Source: Bacteroidaceae bacterium (lineage in GTDB: Bacteria > Bacteroidota > Bacteroidia > Bacteroidales > Bacteroidaceae). Taken from it: DNA of 43,061 bases. Made by a program: the position numbers and the translations under genes. The notes under the pieces were generated by a model. That model did no database searches and had not been told where the DNA came from. It was given only the letters and a program-made list of their open reading frames with translations. The DNA is taken from the NCBI GenBank assembly GCA_017469525.1, contig JAFUGG010000002.1, forward strand, positions 1 to 43,061, written 5' to 3'. Positions 17,224 through 22,930 of the stretch are shown piece by piece; the first letter of the stretch is position 1, and every line of letters starts with the position of its first letter.

Positions 17224-17350
17224 GACCCTCCCCCTTCCCCTCCCTTGTAGGGCGGGGAGTGGTTACCAAAGCGAATTGAATAAACACAAGTAGAATAGCT
17301 CTCCCAAAAACATTCTACTCTCCCCCAGCAAGGGGGAGCGGGAGGGGGTC
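17224..17350. repeat. GC-rich inverted-repeat element between etfA and the acyl-CoA dehydrogenase gene
   Basis: Begins GACCCTCCCCCTTCCCCTCC directly at the etfA stop codon and ends with the imperfect complement ...GGGAGCGGGAGGGGGTC six bases before the next start. Each arm has its own small palindrome (CTCCCTTGTAGGGCGGGGAG; CCCCCAGCAAGGGGG). It belongs to the same general class as the elements at 26014-26112 and 26843-26914. Confidence 0.82.
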
Positions 17351-17355
17351 TGAAT

Positions 17356-19044
17356 ATGGCTAATTATTATAAGGATATAAAGGAAATACAGTTTGAGCTT
17401 GAGAACAGTCCTCTTATGGAGAGGATTGTCGAGCTCAAGGAACGCAGCTTCGAGGATAAGGACCAGTACGACGAGGCACCGCAGGACTTTGCGGACGCTA
17501 TGGACTCGTACGACAAGGTGCTCGACGTGGTGGGCGACATCGTGGCTAACGTCGTGGCTCCCAATGCCGAGGAGGTCGATGCTGAGGGGCCGCACCACGA
17601 GAACGGCAGGGTGCGCTACGCCTCGAAGACCTACGAGAACCTCGCCGCTATGAATCATGCAGGTCTGAACGGCATGACGATGCCCCGTCGCTATGGCGGC
17701 CTGAACCTGCCCGTAACGGTCTATACGGCTGCCAACGAGATTGTCTCGGCTGGTGACGCTGGCTTCGAGAACATCTGGAGCCTGCAGGACTGCATCGAGA
17801 CGCTCTACTGCTTCGGCTCCGAGGAGCAGCGACAGAAGTACATCCCGCGTGTCTGCCAGGGCGAGACGATGTCGATGGACTTGACCGAGCCCGATGCAGG
17901 CAGCGACTTGCAGAGCGTGATGCTCAAGGCAACCTTCGATGAAGAGAACAATTGCTGGCGTCTGAACGGCTCGAAGCGCTTCATCACCAACGGCGACAGC
18001 GACATTCATTTGGTGTTGGCACGCAGCGAGGCAGGCACACGCGACGGCCGCGGCCTCTCGATGTTCATTTATGACAAGCGCGACGGAGGCGTCGATGTGC
18101 GTCGCATCGAGAACAAACTCGGCATCCACGGCTCGCCGACCTGTGAGCTGGTCTATAAGAATGCCAAGTGCGAGCTGTGTGGCGACCGCAAGCTCGGCCT
18201 CATCAAATATGTCATGTCGCTGATGAACGGCGCCCGCCTCGGCATTGCCGCCCAAAGCGTCGGCCTTTCGCAGGCTGCCTACAATGAGGCCGTGGCATAC
18301 GCCAAGGACCGCAAGCAGTTCGGCAAAGCCATTATCGAGTTCCCTGCCGTACAGGAGATGATTGGCAACATCAAGGCCCGCCTCGATGCAGGTCGTGCTT
18401 TGCTCTACCAGACGGCACGCTATGTTGATATCTACAAGGCACTGGAAGACATCAGCCGCGAACGTAAGCTCACGCCCGAGGAGCGCGACGAGATGAAGAA
18501 GTACAGCCGCCTGGCCGATGCCTTCACCCCGCTTGCCAAGGGCATGAACAGCGAGTACGCCAACCAGAATGCCTACGACTGCATCCAGGTTCACGGCGGA
18601 AGTGGCTTCATGCTCGAGTATGCCTGCCAGCGCATCTACCGCGACGCCCGCATCACCTCTATCTATGAGGGCACGACACAGTTGCAGACCGTTGCCGCCA
18701 TCCGCTATGTGACGAATGGCTTCTATGCGCAGGTTATCGAGAGCCTCACCACCGCCCCCTCTCCCGTGGGAGAGGAGAGCCAATTGTCAAAGGTAAAAGC
18801 AATGGCTGAGAAGTTCAACGCCTGCACTGCTGCCGTGAAGGAAAAGGACAATCAGGATGTGCTCGACCTCTGTGCGCGTCACCTCTACGAGATGGCTGCC
18901 GACGTCATCATGTGCCACCTCCTCATGCAGAATGCAGCGAAGTCACCCGAACTCTTTGGCGAGAGCCTGCGTAACTACGTCCGCCTCGCCGAGGCTGAAG
19001 TGGAGAAGCACAACAGCTGGATAAAGAACACGCTGGGAGAGTAA
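17356..19044 (+). CDS. Acyl-CoA dehydrogenase family protein
   Basis: A 562-residue flavoenzyme, longer than the ~380-residue classical type and with the extra helical C-terminal domain seen in the larger bacterial members. FAD-binding and substrate motifs are present (SMDLTEPDAGSDLQSV; NGSKRFITNGD; YAKDRKQFGKAI). The catalytic base fits E438 in SIYEGTTQLQTVA. Electrons would pass to the EtfAB encoded just upstream. The acyl substrate is not predictable by eye. Residues about 465-477 (TTAPSPVGEESQ) are encoded by a short CTCTCCCgTGGGAGAG hairpin and may be a small remnant of a GC-rich palindromic element. It is followed by a 22-bp array and a terminator at 19141. Confidence 0.93.
   Translation: MANYYKDIKEIQFELENSPLMERIVELKERSFEDKDQYDEAPQDFADAMDSYDKVLDVVGDIVANVVAPNAEEVDAEGPHHENGRVRYASKTYENLAAMNHAGLNGMTMPRRYGGLNLPVTVYTAANEIVSAGDAGFENIWSLQDCIETLYCFGSEEQRQKYIPRVCQGETMSMDLTEPDAGSDLQSVMLKATFDEENNCWRLNGSKRFITNGDSDIHLVLARSEAGTRDGRGLSMFIYDKRDGGVDVRRIENKLGIHGSPTCELVYKNAKCELCGDRKLGLIKYVMSLMNGARLGIAAQSVGLSQAAYNEAVAYAKDRKQFGKAIIEFPAVQEMIGNIKARLDAGRALLYQTARYVDIYKALEDISRERKLTPEERDEMKKYSRLADAFTPLAKGMNSEYANQNAYDCIQVHGGSGFMLEYACQRIYRDARITSIYEGTTQLQTVAAIRYVTNGFYAQVIESLTTAPSPVGEESQLSKVKAMAEKFNACTAAVKEKDNQDVLDLCARHLYEMAADVIMCHLLMQNAAKSPELFGESLRNYVRLAEAEVEKHNSWIKNTLGE
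18750..18776. repeat. Short GC-rich hairpin inside the acyl-CoA dehydrogenase gene
   Basis: CCCCCTCTCCCGTGGGAGAG forms a small stem in the coding sequence and keeps the frame. Base composition resembles the larger GC-rich elements but it is only about 27 bp, so common origin is uncertain. Confidence 0.4.
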
Positions 19045-19072
19045 AGCTCACGTCCCGTGTCAAGTTTGAATT

Positions 19073-19130
19073 TCTCACGTGTGAGACAACGTTGTCTCAT
19101 GCGTGAGAAATTGTTGTCTCACACGTGAGA
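19073..19130. repeat. Three TCTCAC-GTGAGA palindromes at exact 22-bp period
   Basis: TCTCACGTGTGAGA, TCTCATGCGTGAGA and TCTCACACGTGAGA start at 19073, 19095 and 19117, a period of exactly 22 bp. The array lies between the acyl-CoA dehydrogenase stop codon and its terminator at 19141. Confidence 0.92.
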
Positions 19131-19140
19131 CAAACCGATG

Positions 19141-19171
19141 AGCCGTGTCGTGTGACACGGCTTTCCCTTTT
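19141..19171 (+). terminator. Rho-independent terminator of the etfBA-acyl-CoA dehydrogenase operon
   Basis: AGCCGTGTC and GACACGGCT form a perfect 9-bp stem with a 4-nt loop, followed by T-rich DNA. Confidence 0.85.
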
Positions 19172-19204
19172 CTTCGAGTCCTTTCTCCGTGCTTCGAGCC
19201 CCAT

Positions 19205-19246
19205 GTGTCAAGTATTTGGACACAGATGTGTCTAATGTTTGGACAC
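19205..19246. repeat. GTGTC...GGACAC double module upstream of the TlpA-like gene
   Basis: Two GTGTC-n-GGACAC palindromes (19205-19223 and 19228-19246) precede degenerate 7-mers (TGGACTG, TGAACTA, TGAACTG, TGGACTA) and then the -7 box. The same order, module then 7-mers then TACCTTTG, recurs at 22766-22863. Confidence 0.7.
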
Positions 19247-19294
19247 AACGCGACTATGGACTGTGAACTATGAACTGTGGACTAAGAATTCTCT

Positions 19295-19302
19295 TACCTT
19301 TG
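19295..19302 (+). promoter_or_regulatory. -7 box of the first TlpA-like gene
   Basis: TACCTTTG followed by CA, 21 bp before the ATG at 19323. It excludes the longer frame starting at 19239. Confidence 0.75.
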
Positions 19303-19322
19303 CACTCGGAAACTCAAACCAA

Positions 19323-20981
19323 ATGTTAGCTATGAACAAAGAAGTGATTATCCGCAGCGGACGCACCACGTCGCATCTCTGCAAGAGAAGAGTGTTTCTT
19401 ACCGTCATGTTGCTTGCCCTTGTCGCATTAGCGGGGCAGGCAAGGAAGAAGGTAAAGGTTCCCGAAGTGCCTCAGCTCATGAACTATCCCTGTGCCGAGC
19501 TGGGCGAGTACCGCTTGCATGGCGGCGAGGTGGTGATAAAGGGTCGCCTCACCTTGCCGAAAGAGTGGAACGGGGAGGAGATACCCGAAGATGCCTACAA
19601 GGAGATACCTGCCGAGGTTTACGAAATGATACAGAGCCAGATGAAAATCTACCTGCGCGACTATGTCATCCACAAGGAAAAGATATTGCCCTTCGACTTC
19701 AAGGATGACCTCACCTTCTCGCAGAAGTTGCGCCTGCCTCACCCGATGTTCGTCTGGTTCTACCCTATGAGGATGCTGTTTGCCTGTCCCGGTGACACGC
19801 TCGACCTGACCGTCGATATGACCAACCCTTCGAACATCAGCATCGACGGCACAGGACTGAGCATGGAGGTCAGCAGGCTGGCGGACGGAATGCATAAGAA
19901 GTATTGCACTTTCCCGCAGGAAAGACCTTATGAACACGGCGCAGACTCGCTGCTCAGGTGGAAGGATGAGCAGGTGCTGAGGCTGGACAGTCTGGTCAGA
20001 CAAATGAATGCCGGACTTCCCGAACTCGAAGGGTGCTCGCCTCTGGCAACGGACGTCCTGCGCACATACATCCTTTGTCCGCATCTCGAGAACATTTGTA
20101 GCAGCTTCATGCGGTTCAAATATGAGTCAACGGACAGCATGGACATGAATGCCTACTGGCAGAAGTACTTCAGCTTCGTAGCTCCCCGCGAGAAGTATCT
20201 GCTCGATAATCCGCTGCTGATGATTGCCGGCGACGAGTTCTTCTTCAACAGGTTGGAGTTTCATCTCTTTCGTCCTTTGAGGGCAAGTGTTGAATATTCT
20301 CTGCCATTCGATTATGTCCCCAAGTATGCAGAGGCCTTGGCGAAGCGCGAAATCCACTGGAGGCGGGAAGCCCGAAGAGAGCAGATGGAGGCATTGCACA
20401 CAGGGTTGCACATCAGCCAGACGAACTTCGCGGCTCAGGTATGTCTGCTTCGCGAAGTATTCAGCCGAGGTGCTGGAGGCGGTTATGACTTGTTTGCCGA
20501 CGAGGTGGCTGCCACGATGCCCGTCATCACCCACCCCGAACTCATTCGCCGTGCCGTGCTGACCTATCGTGACTTTGTCAAGGAGCACGAGCTGAAGGTT
20601 GTGGAAGAGAGGCCGACGACCAAGGGCGATAGCATCTTCCAGCGCATCATTGAGCCGTACAAGGGCAATGTGCTCTTCGTGGATTTCTGGGAGATGTCGT
20701 GCGGTCCCTGCCGCGCTACCATGCTCCAGATGCGCGACGAAGTGGAGGCAAACAAGGACAAACCCGTGAAGTACCTCTACATTACCGACGACAAGGAAGA
20801 GTATTGCCGCACTTTCCTCGAGCCGAACAACATCCAGGGCGAGCACATCTTCGTCAGTCGCACCGAGTGGGGTTTCCTGCAGGACAAGTTCCAATTCACC
20901 GGCATTCCCTTCACCGTGCTCTATGACAAAGACGGCAAGCGACGGGACGGCACAACGGTGGAGAAACTGCTGGAAGAATGA
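19323..20981 (+). CDS. Secreted TlpA-like protein with C-terminal thioredoxin fold
   Basis: A 552-residue protein from the ATG at 19323 (or 19332, three residues later); both lie just after the promoter. A hydrophobic signal segment (FLTVMLLALVALAGQA) lies near residues 25-40. The long middle part is not recognised in detail. The C-terminal ~110 residues are a TlpA/ResA-type thioredoxin domain with C460-G-P-C463 (WEMSCGPCRATML) and a later cis-Pro context (GIPFTVLYD). Such proteins reduce or exchange disulfides in the periplasm; the large N-terminal part is common in Bacteroidales and its role is unknown. A second protein of this design starts at 26243. Confidence 0.85.
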   Translation: MLAMNKEVIIRSGRTTSHLCKRRVFLTVMLLALVALAGQARKKVKVPEVPQLMNYPCAELGEYRLHGGEVVIKGRLTLPKEWNGEEIPEDAYKEIPAEVYEMIQSQMKIYLRDYVIHKEKILPFDFKDDLTFSQKLRLPHPMFVWFYPMRMLFACPGDTLDLTVDMTNPSNISIDGTGLSMEVSRLADGMHKKYCTFPQERPYEHGADSLLRWKDEQVLRLDSLVRQMNAGLPELEGCSPLATDVLRTYILCPHLENICSSFMRFKYESTDSMDMNAYWQKYFSFVAPREKYLLDNPLLMIAGDEFFFNRLEFHLFRPLRASVEYSLPFDYVPKYAEALAKREIHWRREARREQMEALHTGLHISQTNFAAQVCLLREVFSRGAGGGYDLFADEVAATMPVITHPELIRRAVLTYRDFVKEHELKVVEERPTTKGDSIFQRIIEPYKGNVLFVDFWEMSCGPCRATMLQMRDEVEANKDKPVKYLYITDDKEEYCRTFLEPNNIQGEHIFVSRTEWGFLQDKFQFTGIPFTVLYDKDGKRRDGTTVEKLLEE

Positions 20982-20993
20982 GAACTGCCGCGT

Positions 20994-21110
20994 TCCGTCG
21001 GATTTGTAATCCGACGGAGGTGAATATGAGCATTTATAATGCGATAAAATAGTTATTACGGGATTTCAAATCCCTATATTAGGCACGGTCGGATTTCAAA
21101 TCCGACCGTA
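20994..21110. repeat. Composite of 30-bp-spaced GGATTT-AAATCC hairpins, copy 2
   Basis: Palindromes are centred at 21006 (TCCGTCGGAT-TTG-TAATCCGACGGA), 21036 (GCATTTATAATGC), 21067 (GGGATTTCAAATCCC) and 21097 (CGGTCGGAT..ATCCGACCG), so spacing is 30, 31 and 30 bp. This is the cleanest copy. It begins 12 bp after the TlpA-like stop codon and precedes a terminator. Confidence 0.85.
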
Positions 21111-21166
21111 CAGACAGAAGCCCTTTAGTGAAGAAGTAAATTGGTTTTTTGAAGTTAATAATTTGG

Positions 21167-21200
21167 GGCTGTTGCGTTGCGAAACGTGGCAGCCTTTTTT
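21167..21200 (+). terminator. Putative rho-independent terminator after the first TlpA-like gene
   Basis: GGCTG (21167-21171) and CAGCC (21190-21194) with additional imperfect pairing between them, followed by six T. It lies just before the convergent histidine kinase stop codon. Confidence 0.55.
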
Positions 21201-21203
21201 GTG

Positions 21204-22133
21204 TCAATTCATCTCGATGACGAACGTCACGTTGTAGCCGTCTCGGGGGTTGTCGGCGAGGCGGAGCGTCATGCCCATCATCATGAGGATTTGTCGCGAG
21301 AGGGACAGACCGATGCCTGTGCCTCTTTGCTTTGTGGAGAAGAAGGGCACGAAGATTTCCTGTGCCACGGAAGGTGGGATGGCATGGCCGTCGTTGGAGA
21401 AGTAAAGCCCCCTCCCCGCTCCCCCTTTGGGGGAGTGCCTCATTGCCGCTGTTGCTTCTCTTTTTTGCGAGATTGAAGCACTCCCCCAAAGGGGGAGCGG
21501 GGAAGGGGCTAGCCCTATCGTCTTCGCTTCGGCTTCGATAGCATTCTTCACCAGGTTGATGAAGACTTGTCTGAGGAGGCTTTCGTCGGCCTTGATGTGG
21601 AGGTCGGCAGGGATGTCGATGTGCCACCTAAGCTGCGGGTAGAGCGAGGCGAGGCTTTCGGCGAAGGAGAGGACGTTGATGTCCGACAGGACGGGCTCTT
21701 GCAGCTGCGTCAGCTTGCGGTAGTTGTCGATGAAGGAGGTCAGGCCCGTGCTCGTGTCGTGGATGGCGCGGATGCCTTCCTCGAAGGGCGAGCCCTCGAT
21801 GTCGGGCGATTTCAGATAGGCCTGGCTGATGCTTTGTATGGGCGTGGCGGCGTTCATGATTTCGTGCGTCAGCACACGCGTCAGCCTCTGCCACGACTCC
21901 ACCTCGCCTCGTGCCAACAGCTTTTGCGTCTCGCTGCCCAGGTCGTTCAGCGCCTCCTGCAAAGCCTTCTCGCCGAAGAAGAGGCCGCGCGTGGGCAAGT
22001 GGAACGAGAAGTCACGGTGGCGGATGGCATCGCGCATAATCTGCGCCCGCTCCCTGAGCAGACGCTGGTGTCGATAGAAGTAAACTAATGCCAAGCAGGC
22101 AAGGACAACAACGATGATGAGGACGTGAATCAT
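21204..22133 (-). CDS. Sensor histidine kinase interrupted in frame by a palindromic element
   Basis: A 309-residue kinase with a single N-terminal membrane segment (residues 3-20) and no obvious sensor domain. The phospho-acceptor is H90 (VLTHEIMNAATPI, NtrB/NtrY-like H box). The ATP-binding domain has the N box (FINLVKNAIEA, N193/N197), G1-like SNDGHAIPP, F box FVPFFSTK and G2 GTGIGL (271-276). Residues 209-243 (from APSPLPLWGSA to SPKGGAGRGL) are encoded by a 105-bp inverted-repeat element placed between the N box and the G1 box, where families normally have a short strand-turn. Whether the kinase still works is unknown. The regulator gene is 27 bp upstream on the same strand, so they form one operon, divergent from the ABC transporter. 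Confidence 0.9.
   Translation of the reverse strand: MIHVLIIVVVLACLALVYFYRHQRLLRERAQIMRDAIRHRDFSFHLPTRGLFFGEKALQEALNDLGSETQKLLARGEVESWQRLTRVLTHEIMNAATPIQSISQAYLKSPDIEGSPFEEGIRAIHDTSTGLTSFIDNYRKLTQLQEPVLSDINVLSFAESLASLYPQLRWHIDIPADLHIKADESLLRQVFINLVKNAIEAEAKTIGLAPSPLPLWGSASISQKREATAAMRHSPKGGAGRGLYFSNDGHAIPPSVAQEIFVPFFSTKQRGTGIGLSLSRQILMMMGMTLRLADNPRDGYNVTFVIEMN
21406..21510. repeat. 105-bp GC-rich palindromic element inside the histidine kinase gene
   Basis: Two 33-bp arms (21406-21438 and 21478-21510) are inverted copies with one mismatch. Each holds an inner palindrome CTCCCCCTTTGGGGGAG or its complement. The 39-bp centre differs from the copy at 24490-24591. The length is a multiple of three and the frame is the same as in that copy. 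Confidence 0.92.
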
Positions 22134-22145
22134 TGCACTGATTAT

Positions 22146-22172
22146 TCCCCCTAAAGGGGGTTAGGGGGTCTT
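22146..22172. repeat. Partial GC-rich palindrome overlapping the response-regulator stop codon
   Basis: CCCCCTAAAGGGGG followed by TTAGGGGGTC covers the last codons (KTP, stop) of the regulator gene and the spacer to the kinase gene. It looks like half of the GC-rich element class. Confidence 0.55.
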
Positions 22173-22682
22173 TAGTTTATTATATAATGTCTGCCGGCTG
22201 ATGCCGAGCATGTCGGCGGCACGCTTCATGTTGCCGCCGCATTTGGCAAGAGCCTTTCGCAGGTGTTCCGCCTCAAGCTGTTCGAGGGGGACGACCTCGC
22301 CCGCCTTGTCGATGGCATCCTTCAGGATACGGATAAGCTCGTCGTTGTCCCACGGTTTCGTGACGAAGTCGGCGGCGCCGTTCTTCAGGGCGCGGACGGC
22401 CAGCTTGACGTCGGCATAGGCCGTGATGAGCACGATGGGCGTGTCGGGGAAGCGGCGGTGGATGGCCGAGAGCCACATCATGCCTTCCTGACCCGAACTG
22501 ACCCCCATCGAGAAGTTCATGTCGAGCAGGATGGCCTGGGGCTGCTCTTCGGCAATGACCGAGAGAGCCTTCTCGGGCGAAGAGAGCGTGACGATGCGCC
22601 CAAAGGTGCCTGCCAAGCATATCTTTGCAGCGGTCAGGATGGCAGGATTGTCGTCGATGATGAGAAGCGTGCCGTAGTTCAT
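22161..22682 (-). CDS. Response regulator with receiver and Fis-type HTH, lacking the AAA+ domain
   Basis: A 173-residue regulator. The receiver domain (1-120) has acidic D10-D11, phospho-acceptor D54 (ILLDMNF), T87 (VLITAYAD) and K109 (FVTKPWD). Residues about 130-171 form an HTH_8 (Fis-type) DNA-binding domain (LRKALAKCGGNMKRAADMLGISRQTLYNKL), as in NtrC-family regulators. The sigma-54-contacting AAA+ ATPase normally between them (about 230 residues) is absent, so it cannot act as a classical sigma-54 activator; it resembles PrrA/RegA-type architecture. The -7 box ends only 4 nt before the ATG, suggesting a leaderless or nearly leaderless mRNA. The kinase gene follows in the same operon. 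The likely target is the divergent ABC transporter, by position only. Confidence 0.9.
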   Translation of the reverse strand: MNYGTLLIIDDNPAILTAAKICLAGTFGRIVTLSSPEKALSVIAEEQPQAILLDMNFSMGVSSGQEGMMWLSAIHRRFPDTPIVLITAYADVKLAVRALKNGAADFVTKPWDNDELIRILKDAIDKAGEVVPLEQLEAEHLRKALAKCGGNMKRAADMLGISRQTLYNKLKTP

Positions 22683-22686
22683 GGTG

Positions 22687-22694
22687 CAAAGATA
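22687..22694 (-). promoter_or_regulatory. -7 box of the two-component operon, 4 nt from the start codon
   Basis: TATCTTTG on the minus strand followed by CACC and then ATG. In Bacteroidetes promoters transcription starts about 4-7 nt after this box, so the transcript would begin at or next to the start codon. Confidence 0.65.
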
Positions 22695-22700
22695 GTTCTT

Positions 22701-22846
22701 TTAATTCATAATTCGCAATTCATAATTCATAATTATTTCCTTTCGGCTGATGTTTTTGCCCGAAAGTGTATAAGAATTGGACACAAGTGTGCCTAAAGTT
22801 TGGACACGGCGCAATTATGAATTACGAATTGTGAATTATGAATTAA
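22701..22846. repeat. Inverted arms of AATTCAT/ATGAATT 7-mers between divergent promoters
   Basis: The left arm (22701-22735) has tandem ATTCATA-type 7-mers; the right arm (22812-22846) has GAATTAT-type 7-mers in the opposite sense. Between them is a GTGT..GGACAC double module (22766-22784 and 22787-22807), homologous to 19205-19246. The region carries the divergent promoters of the regulator and the ABC permease. Confidence 0.8.
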
Positions 22847-22855
22847 AGAAAGTCC

Positions 22856-22863
22856 TACCTTTG
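22856..22863 (+). promoter_or_regulatory. -7 box of the ABC transporter genes
   Basis: TACCTTTG followed by CA, giving a leader of about 60 nt before the permease ATG at 22931. Confidence 0.75.
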
Positions 22864-22930
22864 CAGCAGAAAAGGAAACGAAAAGGCCTCTCGATATAAC
22901 GATATAACGTCATAACGAAAGATAATAACT

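Noticed and set aside
17263..18783. Long minus-strand frame opposite the acyl-CoA dehydrogenase gene
   Set aside because: Shadow of the real gene; it also covers the intergenic palindrome at 17224-17350 and has no family features.
19239..19322. Upstream extension of the first TlpA-like protein
   Set aside because: It would start upstream of the -7 box at 19295-19302 and translate the 7-mer repeats.
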